A stretch of 64,000 nucleotides of DNA. Origin: Streptomyces sp. BK239. GTDB lineage: Bacteria > Actinomycetota > Actinomycetes > Streptomycetales > Streptomycetaceae. Of this stretch, positions 51,953 through 61,496 are shown piece by piece. Under the pieces are notes generated by a model. That model was not told the DNA's origin and did not search any database. It saw nothing but the letters and a program-made list of their open reading frames with translations. The number at the start of each line of letters is the position of its first letter. The first letter of the stretch is position 1. The position numbers and the translations under genes were made by a program. The stretch spans positions 62,001 through 126,000 of the forward strand of contig NZ_SHKS01000003.1 in assembly GCF_004217285.1 (NCBI RefSeq), written 5' to 3'.

Positions 51953-54355
51953 CTAAGAAACCACCGCCGGGTCGGCCGACTTGGACGAGCGCTCGGCGTT
52001 GTCTTCGTCACCCACGGCGATACCGCGCCGCTTGGAGACGTACACGGCGCCGACGATCACGAGAAGCGCGAGGAGCGCGACCGTGATCCGCACGCCGACG
52101 TTCGCGTCGTCGCCGTAGCTGAACTTGATCACCGCGGGCGCGATGAGCAGCGCCACCAGGTTCATGACCTTCAGCAGAGGGTTGATCGCGGGGCCGGCGG
52201 TGTCCTTGAAGGGGTCGCCGACGGTGTCGCCGATCACGGTGGCCGCGTGCGCCTCGCTGCCCTTGCCGCCGTGATGCCCGTCCTCGACGAGCTTCTTGGC
52301 GTTGTCCCAGGCGCCGCCGGAGTTGGCGAGGAAGACCGCCATCAACGTGCCCGCGCCGATCGCGCCCGCCAGATACGCGCCGAGCGCGCCGACGCCGAGC
52401 GTGAACCCGATGAAGATCGGCGCCATCACGGCGAGCAGACCGGGCGTGGCGAGCTCGCGCAGGGCGTCCTTGGTGCAGATGTCGACGACCCTGCCGTACT
52501 CCGGTGTCTCGGTGTAGTCCATGATCCCGGGCTTCTCGCGGAACTGCCGCCGCACCTCGTAGACCACGGAGCCCGCCGAACGCGAGACCGCGTTGATGGC
52601 AAGTCCGGAGAAGAGGAAGACGACGGCAGCGCCCGCGATCAGGCCGACCAGGTTGTTCGGCTGCGAGATGTCCATCATCAGGCTCATCGGCGCGCCGTCC
52701 CCGCTGAGCTTCTCGCCCACGTCCTGCGCGCCGGTCGTGATCGCGTCACGGTACGACCCGAAGAGCGCGGCGGCCGCGAGGACGGCCGTGGCGATGGCGA
52801 TGCCCTTGGTGATGGCTTTGGTGGTGTTGCCGACGGCGTCGAGGTTGGTGAGCACCTGCGCGCCTGCGCCCTCGACGTCGCCGGACATCTCGGCGATGCC
52901 CTGCGCGTTGTCGGAGACGGGGCCGAAGGTGTCCATCGCCACGATCACGCCGACCGTGGTGAGCAGTCCGGTCCCCGCCAGCGCCACCGCGAACAGCGCC
53001 AGCATGATCGACGTGCCGCCGAGCAGGAACGCGCCGTACACGCCGAGACCGATGAGCAGGGCGGTGTAGACGGCCGACTCCAGGCCGACGGAGATGCCGG
53101 CGAGGACGACCGTGGCGGGACCGGTCAGCGACGTCTTGCCGATGTCGCGGACCGGGCGGCGGGTGGTTTCGGTGAAGTAGCCGGTCAGCTGCTGGATGAC
53201 GGCGGCCAGGAGAATGCCGATGGCCACCGCGACGAGGGCGAGGATCCGCGGGTCGCCGTCCTTGCCGAGGATCGCGGGGTCGGTGACTCCGTCGAGCTCC
53301 CCGTAGGAGCCCGGGAGGTAGACGAAGACGGCCACCGCGACCAGCGCGAGCGAGATCACCGCGGAGATGAAGAAACCGCGGTTGATCGCGGACATGCCGC
53401 TGCGGTCCGCGCGGCGCGGAGCCACGGCGAAGATGCCGATCATCGCGGTGATCACGCCGATCGCGGGCACGAGCAGCGGGAAGGCGAGGCCGGCGTCGCC
53501 GAAGGCCGCGGTACCGAGGATGAGCGCGGCGACCAGGGTCACGGCGTACGACTCGAACAGGTCGGCCGCCATGCCGGCGCAGTCGCCGACGTTGTCGCCC
53601 ACGTTGTCGGCGATGGTGGCGGCGTTGCGCGGATCGTCCTCCGGGATGCCCTGTTCGACCTTGCCGACCAGGTCGGCGCCGACGTCGGCGGCTTTGGTGA
53701 AGATGCCGCCGCCGACCCTCATGAACATCGCGATGAGTGCCGCGCCGAGGCCGAAGCCCTCCAGGACCTTCGGCGCGTCGGCCGTGTACACCAGGACCAC
53801 GCAGGAGGCGCCGAGCAGTCCGAGTCCGACCGTGAACATGCCGACGACGCCGCCGGTACGGAAAGCGATCTTCATCGCTTTGTGGGAGACGGCGGTGAGA
53901 TCCTTTTCCGGCTCTCCCGCGGCCGGGGTCGCTTCCCGGGCCGCCGCCGCGACGCGCACATTGCTGCGAACGGCGAGCCACATGCCGATATAGCCGGTGG
54001 CCGCCGAGAACGCCGCGCCGATCAAGAAGAACACAGATCGCCCGGCGCGCTGATTCCAGTCGTCCGCGGGCAGCAGCAGGAGCAGGAAGAACACCACGAC
54101 GGCGAACACACCGAGGGTGCGCAGCTGACGGGCCAGATAGGCGTTGGCGCCTTCCTGGACCGCCGCCGCGATCTTCTTCATGCTGTCGGTGCCCTCGCCG
54201 GCCGCGAGCACCTGGCGCAGCAGCACGCCCGCGACCACGAGAGCGGCCAGCGCGACGATCCCGATGACCACCACGAGCAGGCGGTTGCCATCGGTCAGCA
54301 CTGCGGCTGCGAGGGTTGGGTGGTCCAACCGATGAGGGGTAGAAAGCCCCGCCAT
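51953..54355 (-). CDS. hppA: Membrane H+-translocating pyrophosphatase
   Basis: An 800-residue integral membrane pump with about 16 helices that couples PPi hydrolysis to proton export. The substrate site motif is DVGADLVGKVE at 224-234, with DNVGDNVGD at 250-258. Lys513 in GNTTKAITKG marks the K+-independent class (K+-dependent enzymes have Ala there). The ATG at 54355 is preceded by AGGAGG. Together with the soluble pyrophosphatase in this window, it gives two routes for PPi disposal, one of which conserves energy. It is transcribed in the same direction as bldG, beyond a terminator. Confidence 0.96.
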   Translation of the reverse strand: MAGLSTPHRLDHPTLAAAVLTDGNRLLVVVIGIVALAALVVAGVLLRQVLAAGEGTDSMKKIAAAVQEGANAYLARQLRTLGVFAVVVFFLLLLLPADDWNQRAGRSVFFLIGAAFSAATGYIGMWLAVRSNVRVAAAAREATPAAGEPEKDLTAVSHKAMKIAFRTGGVVGMFTVGLGLLGASCVVLVYTADAPKVLEGFGLGAALIAMFMRVGGGIFTKAADVGADLVGKVEQGIPEDDPRNAATIADNVGDNVGDCAGMAADLFESYAVTLVAALILGTAAFGDAGLAFPLLVPAIGVITAMIGIFAVAPRRADRSGMSAINRGFFISAVISLALVAVAVFVYLPGSYGELDGVTDPAILGKDGDPRILALVAVAIGILLAAVIQQLTGYFTETTRRPVRDIGKTSLTGPATVVLAGISVGLESAVYTALLIGLGVYGAFLLGGTSIMLALFAVALAGTGLLTTVGVIVAMDTFGPVSDNAQGIAEMSGDVEGAGAQVLTNLDAVGNTTKAITKGIAIATAVLAAAALFGSYRDAITTGAQDVGEKLSGDGAPMSLMMDISQPNNLVGLIAGAAVVFLFSGLAINAVSRSAGSVVYEVRRQFREKPGIMDYTETPEYGRVVDICTKDALRELATPGLLAVMAPIFIGFTLGVGALGAYLAGAIGAGTLMAVFLANSGGAWDNAKKLVEDGHHGGKGSEAHAATVIGDTVGDPFKDTAGPAINPLLKVMNLVALLIAPAVIKFSYGDDANVGVRITVALLALLVIVGAVYVSKRRGIAVGDEDNAERSSKSADPAVVS

Positions 54356-54590
54356 TCGTCCTCCTTGACGCTTGGGCTGAGCTCAAGATGTGGACGGATT
54401 GTAGGTACCGAGACCTGATCAAAACAGTGCGCGGCAAACGGAATTCACGCGCGAATACAGTCGTCCACGGTCGCCGATGATCGTGAATTGCTTCACGAAA
54501 TTCAGGGCATGATTCATTGCGCAAGATTCACTTCCATCGAAATGAATCTTGGGTCCACTGTAAGCGCCGGTGACAGGGTGCGCACATGCC

Positions 54591-54617
54591 GAAGGGCCCT
54601 ACGAGGTAGGGCCCTTC
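54591..54617 (-). terminator. Strong hairpin ending the bldG operon
   Basis: A perfect 12-bp inverted repeat, GAAGGGCCCTAC / GTAGGGCCCTTC, with a GAG loop. It lies 23 bp after the anti-sigma gene stop on the transcript strand. Confidence 0.85.
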
Positions 54618-54639
54618 GATCAGGGGTGTCTCAGGTCGC

Positions 54640-55068
54640 TCAGGGCAACGGCGTGGCGGGCAGTGCGGCCGGCCATGTCATGCGGATCAGCCCGCCGTGC
54701 TCGCCGGCGGAGACCTCGACGTCGTCCACGAGACCGCTGATGACCGCGAGACCCATCTCGTCCTCCTCGGCCTCGGCTTCGGCCTCCGCGCCCGCCGCCT
54801 GGTCGCCGGGGACCGCGTGCCTCGCCTCGTCGCCCACCTCGATGGAGAACTGTTTCTCGTCCTCGATGAGGGACACCTTCACCGGCGCGCTGATGCCACC
54901 GCTCTGATGCAGTCCGACGGCACGGGAACAGGCCTCGCCCACGGCGAGCCTGACCTCGTCCAGAGCGGCCTCGTCCACTCCGGCCCTGCGCGCCACCGCC
55001 GCCGCCACCAGTCGGGCGGTCCTGACGTGCTCCGGCAGCGCACTGAAGCGGAGTTCAACGGTGGCCAT
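54640..55068 (-). CDS. Anti-sigma factor-like ATP-binding protein downstream of bldG
   Basis: A 142-residue RsbW/SpoIIAB-like protein. The N-box is DEVRLAVGEACSRAV, and the G-box region is DEMGLAVISGLVDDV. Between them is an acidic Ala/Glu insert (GAEAEAEAEEDE). In S. coelicolor the equivalent protein is cotranscribed with bldG and is a candidate partner. Here 115 bp separate it from bldG, with no terminator between, and the strong hairpin follows. Confidence 0.9.
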   Translation of the reverse strand: MATVELRFSALPEHVRTARLVAAAVARRAGVDEAALDEVRLAVGEACSRAVGLHQSGGISAPVKVSLIEDEKQFSIEVGDEARHAVPGDQAAGAEAEAEAEEDEMGLAVISGLVDDVEVSAGEHGGLIRMTWPAALPATPLP

Positions 55069-55183
55069 GCATCCCCCTCGGAACTACGGGCGTGCTGTCG
55101 GGGGGCCGGGCTGCCAGGCCCGGTCCCCCGGTGTTCAACTGTGCCGACCGGGGCCGCCTGCCGGCATGCCCCGGACCGGCTGG

Positions 55184-55525
55184 TCAGTCGGTGGCCGCCA
55201 CCGCTTCATCGACCGAGGTGTGGATCGGGAACACCTTGGTGAGACCGGTGATGCGGAAGATCTTCAGAATGCGCTCCTGGTTGCACACCAGGCGCAACGA
55301 GCCCTCATGGGCACGCACACGCTTCAGACCGCCGACCAGCACGCCGAGCCCGGTGGAGTCGAGGAAGTCCACGCCCTCCATGTCGACGACGAGGTGGAAA
55401 TTCCCGTCGTTCACCAGCTCGACCAGCTGCTCGCGCAGCTTGGGCGCGGTATATACGTCGATTTCGCCACCGACCTCGACGACCGTACGATCGCCGACGG
55501 TACGGGTCGACAGGGACAGGTCCAC
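55184..55525 (-). CDS. bldG: Anti-anti-sigma factor BldG
   Basis: A 113-residue STAS-domain protein, nearly identical to S. coelicolor BldG as I recall it. BldG controls aerial mycelium formation, antibiotic production and stress response by binding anti-sigma factors when unphosphorylated. The phosphorylation site Ser57 lies in [10 protein letters not shown]. The start is unambiguous (MDLSLSTRT). It is divergent from the helicase gene, with 81 bp between the starts. Confidence 0.97.
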   Translation of the reverse strand: MDLSLSTRTVGDRTVVEVGGEIDVYTAPKLREQLVELVNDGNFHLVVDMEGVDFLDSTGLGVLVGGLKRVRAHEGSLRLVCNQERILKIFRITGLTKVFPIHTSVDEAVAATD

Positions 55526-55606
55526 GGATCCTCCAGCACCTTGCTATCGAGCGGTCGCCCCTCGGGACACCTCGGCAGGAGCCCCCGGGACGGTTCGCCA
55601 GCCGCG

Positions 55607-58084
55607 ATGGCATTCAATCACTTACCGGCAGGCGTGCACGACGCCTTGGCTCCATTGTCCGTCACGCCAGTGACACACTCGGTGCCGATGGCCAAGAATC
55701 ACCGATCCGATCGACCCCCGGCACAGCCCGCGCCCCGCCTGTCGCCGGGCGCGGTCCTGGACCGGCTCGCCCCGGGACCGAGCCGGGCGTCGCGCATCAC
55801 TCATACGGAGCACTTGCCCCCGCGCGCGGGTCGTCATGCCGTCTGGCCTGACCGTATTCGCTCGGAAGTGATCGCGACGCTTCAGGCGTGCGGCATCGAA
55901 CACCCCTGGGCCCACCAGGCCCAGGCCGCCGAACACGCCCTGGACGGCGAGTCGGTGGTCGTCGCGACGGGCACCGCTTCCGGCAAGTCCCTGGCCTACC
56001 TGGTGCCGGTCCTCTCGGCTCTCCTGGACGGCTCCGAGGCCCCCAACGGGCGCGGCGCCACCGCCCTGTACCTGGCCCCGACGAAGGCCCTCGCGGCCGA
56101 TCAGTGCCGTTCGGTGAAAAAACTTTCACAACCGCTCGGCAACGCGGTTCGCCCGGCCGTGTACGACGGCGATACTCCGTTCGAGGAACGCGAATGGATC
56201 CGCCAGTACGCCAACTACGTCCTCACCAACCCGGACATGCTGCACCGCGGCATCCTCCCGTCCCACCCCCGCTGGTCCTCCTTCCTGAAGTCGCTCAAGT
56301 ACGTCGTCATCGACGAGTGCCACACCTACCGCGGCGTGTTCGGCTCCCACGTCGCCCAGGTGCTGCGCCGGCTGCGCCGGCTGTGCGCGCGGTACGGCGC
56401 CTCCCCCGTCTTCCTGCTGGCCTCCGCCACGGCCGCCGAACCCGCGGTCGCCGCCGGCCGCCTGACCGGCCTCCCGGTGGTCGAGGTGGCCGACGACGCC
56501 TCACCCCGCGGTGAACTGGTGTTCGCCCTGTGGGAGCCCCCGCTCACCGAGATGCGGGGCGAGAAGGGCGCGCCCGTCCGCCGCACCGCCACCGCCGAGA
56601 CCGCGGACCTCCTCACCGACCTCACCGTCCAGGGCGTCCGCACGGTCGCCTTCGTCCGCTCCCGGCGTGGCGCGGAGCTGATCTCCGTGATCGCCCAGGA
56701 GCGGCTCGCCGAGGTCGACCGCTCCCTCGCCCGGCGTGTCGCGGCCTACCGCGGCGGCTACCTCCCCGAGGAACGCCGCGCCCTGGAACAAGCCCTGCAC
56801 TCCGGTGAACTCCTCGGACTGGCCGCCACCACCGCCCTGGAACTCGGCATCGACGTCTCCGGCCTGGACGCCGTCCTCATCGCCGGGTACCCGGGCACCC
56901 GCGCCTCCCTGTGGCAGCAGGCGGGCCGCGCGGGCCGGGCCGGACAGGGCGCGCTGGCCGTGCTCGTCGCCCGCGACGACCCTCTGGACACGTTCCTGGT
57001 CCACCACCCGGAGGCGCTGTTCGACCGCCCGGTGGAGTCCACCGTGCTCGATCCCGACAACCCCTATGTGCTCGCCCCCCACCTGTGCGCCGCCGCCGCG
57101 GAGATCCCCCTGACGGAGGACGACCTTGAGCTGTTCGGCCCAGCGACCGAGGCGCTGCTGCCGCAGCTGGAGGCCGCGAAACTGCTGCGCCGCCGGACGA
57201 AGGCCTGGCACTGGACCCGCCGGGAGCGGGCCGCCGACCTCACCGACATCCGCGGCGAGGGCGGCCGGCCCGTCCAGATCGTCGAGGAGGGCACGGGCCG
57301 TCTGCTCGGCACGGTCGACGAGGGCACCGCCCACTCCACCGTCCACGAGGGCGCCGTCCATCTGCACCAGGGCCGTACCTATCTGGTGCGGTCACTGGAC
57401 CTGGAGGACTCGGTGGCCCTCGTCGAGGAGGCCGCCCCGCCGTATGCGACGGTCGCCCGCGACACCACGGCGATCTCCGTCCTGGAGACGGACGTCGAGA
57501 TCCCCTGGGGCGACGGCCGCCTGTGCTACGGCTCCGTCGAGGTCACCAACCAAGTGGTCTCCTTCCTGCGTCGGCGTGTCATCACCGGTGAGGTGCTGGG
57601 CGAGTCGAAGCTCGACCTCCCTCCCCGTACGCTGCGCACTCGCGCGGTGTGGTGGACGGTCACCGAGGACCAGCTGGACGCCGCCCGGATCAACCCGGAG
57701 ATCCTCGGCGGCGCCCTGCACGCCGCCGAGCACGCGTCCATCGGCATGCTGCCCCTCTTCGCGACCTGCGACCGCTGGGACATCGGCGGCGTGTCGATCC
57801 CGCTCCACCCCGACACCCTTCTCCCCACGGTCTTCGTCTACGACGGCCATCCCGGCGGCGCGGGCTTCGCCGAGCGCGCTTTCCACACGGCCCGCGCCTG
57901 GCTGACGGCCACCCGCCAGGCCATCGCCTCCTGCGAGTGCGAGGCCGGCTGCCCGTCCTGCATCCAGTCCCCCAAGTGCGGCAACGGCAACGACCCACTG
58001 CACAAGGCGGGCGCGGTACGCCTGCTCACGGAACTGCTGCGGGGGGCGCCGGAGGAGAAGGGGGCGGAGCAGGCAGGGGGGTAG
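55607..58084 (+). CDS. DEAD/DECH-box helicase with C-terminal four-cysteine domain (MrfA/YprA-like)
   Basis: An 825-residue superfamily 2 helicase: Walker A TGTASGKS at 121-128, DECH at 236-239, SAT-type motif in LLASATA, and motif VI QQAGRAGRAGQG. The C-terminal DUF1998-like domain has the four-cysteine cluster CECEAGCPSC...C near the end. B. subtilis MrfA of this family repairs mitomycin damage. In actinobacteria this helicase lies next to Tad-like secretion genes often enough to have its own 'helicase/secretion neighborhood' model. The ATG at 55607 (MAFNHLPAGV) is used; MAKNHRS at residue 28 is an alternative. Confidence 0.9.
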   Translation: MAFNHLPAGVHDALAPLSVTPVTHSVPMAKNHRSDRPPAQPAPRLSPGAVLDRLAPGPSRASRITHTEHLPPRAGRHAVWPDRIRSEVIATLQACGIEHPWAHQAQAAEHALDGESVVVATGTASGKSLAYLVPVLSALLDGSEAPNGRGATALYLAPTKALAADQCRSVKKLSQPLGNAVRPAVYDGDTPFEEREWIRQYANYVLTNPDMLHRGILPSHPRWSSFLKSLKYVVIDECHTYRGVFGSHVAQVLRRLRRLCARYGASPVFLLASATAAEPAVAAGRLTGLPVVEVADDASPRGELVFALWEPPLTEMRGEKGAPVRRTATAETADLLTDLTVQGVRTVAFVRSRRGAELISVIAQERLAEVDRSLARRVAAYRGGYLPEERRALEQALHSGELLGLAATTALELGIDVSGLDAVLIAGYPGTRASLWQQAGRAGRAGQGALAVLVARDDPLDTFLVHHPEALFDRPVESTVLDPDNPYVLAPHLCAAAAEIPLTEDDLELFGPATEALLPQLEAAKLLRRRTKAWHWTRRERAADLTDIRGEGGRPVQIVEEGTGRLLGTVDEGTAHSTVHEGAVHLHQGRTYLVRSLDLEDSVALVEEAAPPYATVARDTTAISVLETDVEIPWGDGRLCYGSVEVTNQVVSFLRRRVITGEVLGESKLDLPPRTLRTRAVWWTVTEDQLDAARINPEILGGALHAAEHASIGMLPLFATCDRWDIGGVSIPLHPDTLLPTVFVYDGHPGGAGFAERAFHTARAWLTATRQAIASCECEAGCPSCIQSPKCGNGNDPLHKAGAVRLLTELLRGAPEEKGAEQAGG

Positions 58085-58159
58085 GGGTGTCGTGCGGCTG
58101 AGGGGGAGCCCCGGGGTGGGCGGCGTGGGCGGCTGGTCCGGGGTGAGGGAGGGCTGTGC

Positions 58160-58215
58160 GGCCGTGGCCCGGAGAGCTCAGGCGTGTATGGCCGTGGCTC
58201 TGGAGAGCTCAGGCG
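58160..58215. repeat. Tandem duplication after the helicase gene
   Basis: GGCCGTGGC followed by GGAGAGCTCAGGCG occurs twice, 30 bp apart, with one extra base in the second copy. It lies in the 204-bp convergent gap between the helicase and the TadE-like gene; no terminator was resolved. Confidence 0.7.
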
Positions 58216-58288
58216 AGCGGGCCTGCTCCGGGCTGTGAGCGAACCGGGCGGGTGGCGCGAGGCCCGGTCGGGGGAGCCACTGGGTGTG

Positions 58289-58729
58289 TCAGGGGGCCTC
58301 GGAATCCCGGGGCAGTGGTTCCGGGACCACTGTCTGCGTGCTCGGTGGGCCTGCCCGGGCTCTGACCTCTGCCGTGAACGGCCCCCGTCCGGACGCCGCC
58401 GTCACGTCGGACACCTCGCCCACGATCGCGCACCGCACCAACCGCGCGCCCTGTGCCCGAGCCACCCGCTCCGCCCGGGCGCACGCCGCCGCAGCACCGT
58501 CCATCCAGTGGTCCGCTGCGGCGAGCGCCGCCAGATCCGCCCCGCCGGCGGCACGGTGCCGGACGACGACGGCCTGCCCCAGGGCGAGCACGACCCCGAA
58601 CACCACACACAACACCGTGATCGCACCGAGGCTCCACAGGGTCGCTGAGCCCCGATCACCCTCGCTGCGGCGGTGCCCGTGCCTGCCGACGCCGGGCCCT
58701 CGCCCGACCCGCACCCGACGACATCTCAC
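58289..58729 (-). CDS. TadE-like protein (Rv3654c type)
   Basis: A 146-residue protein with a basic N-terminus, a prepilin-like start DRG-SATLWSLGAITVLCVVFGVVLALGQ, and a periplasmic-type domain with two cysteines in AACARAE and LVRCAIV. After the presumed cleavage glycine the residue at +5 is Trp, not the usual Glu. The GTG at 58729 overlaps the previous stop (GTGA). It belongs to the 'helicase/secretion neighborhood TadE-like' family. Confidence 0.8.
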   Translation of the reverse strand: MRCRRVRVGRGPGVGRHGHRRSEGDRGSATLWSLGAITVLCVVFGVVLALGQAVVVRHRAAGGADLAALAAADHWMDGAAAACARAERVARAQGARLVRCAIVGEVSDVTAASGRGPFTAEVRARAGPPSTQTVVPEPLPRDSEAP

Positions 58730-59247
58730 GGCTCCCCCTCCCCGTCCGCTCCCGGCTCCGAATCGGTCCCTGACCTCACCCCTGGCCCCGCCTCCTGCGG
58801 CCCCGCACCCCGTCCTGACTCCGCCTTCTCCCACTCCGCACTCGGTCCCGCCGCCACCGCCTGCGTCTCCGCGCCCGACCCCGTTCCCACGTCCTCGGCC
58901 GCCGCCACCGCCTCCTCTCTCACCTCGAACGGCAGCCCCCGTAGCACCGGCGGCTCCGCCGCGACCGTCACCCGGACCCGGTCGCCCTCCCGGCTGACCG
59001 TCACCCGCGCCCCTCTCGGTGCGATCTCGCGGGCCATCGCGACGACCGCGCCCTCGGGATCCTGCCGGGCTGCCGCCCGGGCGCCGGCCCTGGCCGCGTC
59101 CACGCACTGGATCTGAGCCGCCAAGACGAGCAGCCCCCACACCAGCGCCATCGCGAACGCCACCAGAACCGGCAGCACCACCGCGGACTCCGCCGTCACG
59201 AACCCCCGGTCCGTACCGCGCGACCGCCCGCACTCACGTCTGCGCAC
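58726..59247 (-). CDS. TadE-like pseudopilin
   Basis: A 173-residue protein with a prepilin-type sequence DRG-FVTAESAVVLPVLVAFAMALVWGLLVLA (Glu at +5 after the glycine), one membrane helix and an extracellular domain. The C-terminus is a long Glu/Gly/Ala-rich disordered tail. The start (GTG 59247) overlaps the Flp-like gene by 14 bp, and the end overlaps the next TadE gene by four, so all three are coupled. TadE-like proteins are minor pilins of Tad systems. Confidence 0.85.
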   Translation of the reverse strand: MRRRECGRSRGTDRGFVTAESAVVLPVLVAFAMALVWGLLVLAAQIQCVDAARAGARAAARQDPEGAVVAMAREIAPRGARVTVSREGDRVRVTVAAEPPVLRGLPFEVREEAVAAAEDVGTGSGAETQAVAAGPSAEWEKAESGRGAGPQEAGPGVRSGTDSEPGADGEGEP

Positions 59248-59443
59248 TGAGCGCCCGCTTCACGATCGCCTGCAACTCCTCGGTGACGGTCCCGCTCGTG
59301 ATCACCTGGTAGAGGATCACCGCGAACGCCACCGCCGCGACGATGCCCATCGCGTATTCGGACGTCACCATCCCTTCGTCCCGCCGCACCGCACGCGTCC
59401 TGCGCACCAGGGCACGAAACCGCGCCCGTACCGCCTTGCTCAT
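59234..59443 (-). CDS. Flp-like pilin (DUF4244)
   Basis: A 69-residue pilin-like protein: a basic leader, then DEG-MVTSEYAMGIVAAVAFAVILYQVI, with Glu at +5 after the cleavage glycine and a single hydrophobic helix. It matches the DUF4244 family of actinobacterial Flp-like pilins. The ATG at 59443 gives a leader of about 25 residues; the longer frame is not coding. It would form the pilus shaft or pseudopilus of the Tad locus. Confidence 0.87.
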   Translation of the reverse strand: MSKAVRARFRALVRRTRAVRRDEGMVTSEYAMGIVAAVAFAVILYQVITSGTVTEELQAIVKRALSAQT

Positions 59444-59645
59444 CTCAACCCCCGTGAGGCTCGTTCCTGTTGTCCGCTTGCTGTGGCGTGCTGTTGTCGA
59501 ACTGTCGTCGAGTCGTGTCGCGTGGCTCTGCTCGCCGCCCTGTGCGGGGTCCGCGACCGCCGCACCGGCGCGCTCGACGCCCTCGCCGAGGCCGGCCTCG
59601 GCCCCCGTGCAGTCGTGCCGTTGACCGTAGTCCGTCACCCGCTTG

Positions 59646-60443
59646 TCATGGCCCACCTCCTCCCAGTGCCTCGCCCGCCAGACCGATCACGACGGGCGCG
59701 ATGCCCACGGCGATGAAGGCGGGCAGGAAGCACAGCCCCACCGGCGCCGTGACCATGACGGCCGCCCGCCGGGCCCGTGCGGTGCCGGCACGAGCCCAGT
59801 CGGCGCGGGCGTCGGCGGCGATGCGGGCGACCGGCACTGCCGCCGGGAGGCCCGACTCGTCAGCCCGCTCCAACAGCCGGGCCAGGGCGACCGCGCCCGG
59901 AGCGGACGCCAACCTCCGCCAGGCCACGTCGGGTTCGCCGCCGAGTCTCACCTCTGCCGCGCCACGTGCCAGCCCTTCCCCCACCGGGCCGCCCAGCGCC
60001 TCCCCCACCGCCTGAGCCGCGATCACAGGCCCCGCGCCGGCGGCGATGCAGGCGGCCAACAGATCCGCGGCAAGGGGAAGTTGCCTGGCGGCGACCCGCG
60101 CCTCCGCCTCACTCACGGAACCGGTCGCCTGCTGCCGACGCCGCCAACGCCACAGTCCGACCGCGCCGATCAGCCCGAGGAGCAGCCCACCGACGCCTCC
60201 GACCACCACCCACCCGGCGCACACCACCGCGGCCAAGGGGAGTCGGCGCCGCACGGCTTCCCCCACGCCACGGCGTGAGGGCGTCCGCGCCGCCGGCAGG
60301 GCGAGCAGGACGGCCAGCCTCTGCCGCGCCCTCCGCTCCCGCCGCACGGTGTCGAGCCATCGCGCCAGCCACGCCAGCACGAGCGCGAGACACGAGGCGA
60401 CCCCCACCGCCATCCCCAGCCTGTGGACAACTTCCTCACCCAT
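59646..60443 (-). CDS. tadC: Type II secretion F / TadC-like membrane protein
   Basis: A 265-residue protein with an N-terminal helix, a basic cytoplasmic segment, two mid-protein helices (about residues 72-95) and a T2SF domain (LPLAADLLAACIAAGAGPVIAAQAVGEALGGPV...) with C-terminal helices. It acts with TadB as the inner-membrane platform of the pilus machine. It lies 183 bp after tadB and 202 bp before the pilin gene, gaps in which I see no further gene. Confidence 0.85.
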   Translation of the reverse strand: MGEEVVHRLGMAVGVASCLALVLAWLARWLDTVRRERRARQRLAVLLALPAARTPSRRGVGEAVRRRLPLAAVVCAGWVVVGGVGGLLLGLIGAVGLWRWRRRQQATGSVSEAEARVAARQLPLAADLLAACIAAGAGPVIAAQAVGEALGGPVGEGLARGAAEVRLGGEPDVAWRRLASAPGAVALARLLERADESGLPAAVPVARIAADARADWARAGTARARRAAVMVTAPVGLCFLPAFIAVGIAPVVIGLAGEALGGGGP

Positions 60444-60626
60444 CGCCGTTCCTTCCTCCTCCCGTCAACCCCGTCCGGCTCACGCCAACGCCCGCCGCAA
60501 CTGCCGCTCCTGTACTCACACCACCTCCGCGTCCGGCCCTCATCCCCCACCTCCCGCTCCCTGGCGAGAGCGGCCCCCGGCCCCGCCTCGCACCCTCCTC
60601 CGAGCCCGGCATCCACCCCTCGCGCT

Positions 60627-61496
60627 TCACACCTCCTCCGCGCCCCGCACGATCCGCATCGCCCACCACATCCCCACCCCCTCCAGCACCCCGCCGACGA
60701 GCAGGCACCCCAGCCCCGCCCCCGTGTGCAGCAGGACGCGCAACGGGTCGGCGCCCAGCGCGGTGCCCAGCAGGAGGCCCAGTACCGGCAGGCCGGCCAG
60801 CATCACCGCCGTCGAGCGGGCACCCGCCAACTGGGCTCGGAGGTCCGCCCGCTGGTCCCGCTCCGCCCGCAGCGCCGCTTCGAGCCGGTCCAGTCCGGAG
60901 GCGAGGCCCGCTCCCTGGTCCACGGCCACCCGCCAGCACGCCGCGAGCCCCAGCAAGCCGTCGGCACCCGGTTGCCGCGCCGCGACGGAGAGCGCGTCGG
61001 GCACGTCGCCGCCGAAGCGTGCCGCCGCCACCACCGCCGCCTGTGCCTCGCCCAGCCCGCCCGAGTCGCGGGCGGCCCGCTGCAACGCCTCGCCCGGCTG
61101 TCGTCCCGAGCGCACCTCCCCCGCGAGCGCCGCGCACAACGCGATCACAGCGTCCGCCCGCCCCTCCCCCGCCCGCCGCGCCTCGCGCGCCCGGCACAGC
61201 CGGCGCAGGAGGGGCACTCCCGCCGCCCCCGCGACGACCGGAAGGACCGAGCCGCCCAGCACGGCCACCACCACGGCGACGACCAACGCCCACCACTGCG
61301 GCCGCCACCGGCCGCGCACCCGGCGCAGCCCACCGGCCAGTTCACGCCAGGAGTTCGGCTCGCCGCCGACCACCCCGCCGCCGGCCAGCATCGACTGCGC
61401 CCTCCTGGCTGCCGGATACGGGCCTCCCCACAGGCAGATCGCCGCTCCCACACAAGCCAAAGCCGCGGCCACCGGCGTCTCACGCACCACGCTCAC
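60627..61496 (-). CDS. tadB: Type II secretion F / TadB-like membrane protein
   Basis: A 289-residue platform protein: an N-terminal helix, a basic loop, two helices (PQWWALVVAVVVAVLGGSVL...), a T2SF domain (ADAVIALCAALAGEVRSGRQPGEAL...) and two C-terminal helices. The GTG at 61496 lies inside the end of tadA; GTGs at 61490 and 61487 are alternatives. The overlap indicates coupled translation with the ATPase. Confidence 0.87.
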   Translation of the reverse strand: MSVVRETPVAAALACVGAAICLWGGPYPAARRAQSMLAGGGVVGGEPNSWRELAGGLRRVRGRWRPQWWALVVAVVVAVLGGSVLPVVAGAAGVPLLRRLCRAREARRAGEGRADAVIALCAALAGEVRSGRQPGEALQRAARDSGGLGEAQAAVVAAARFGGDVPDALSVAARQPGADGLLGLAACWRVAVDQGAGLASGLDRLEAALRAERDQRADLRAQLAGARSTAVMLAGLPVLGLLLGTALGADPLRVLLHTGAGLGCLLVGGVLEGVGMWWAMRIVRGAEEV

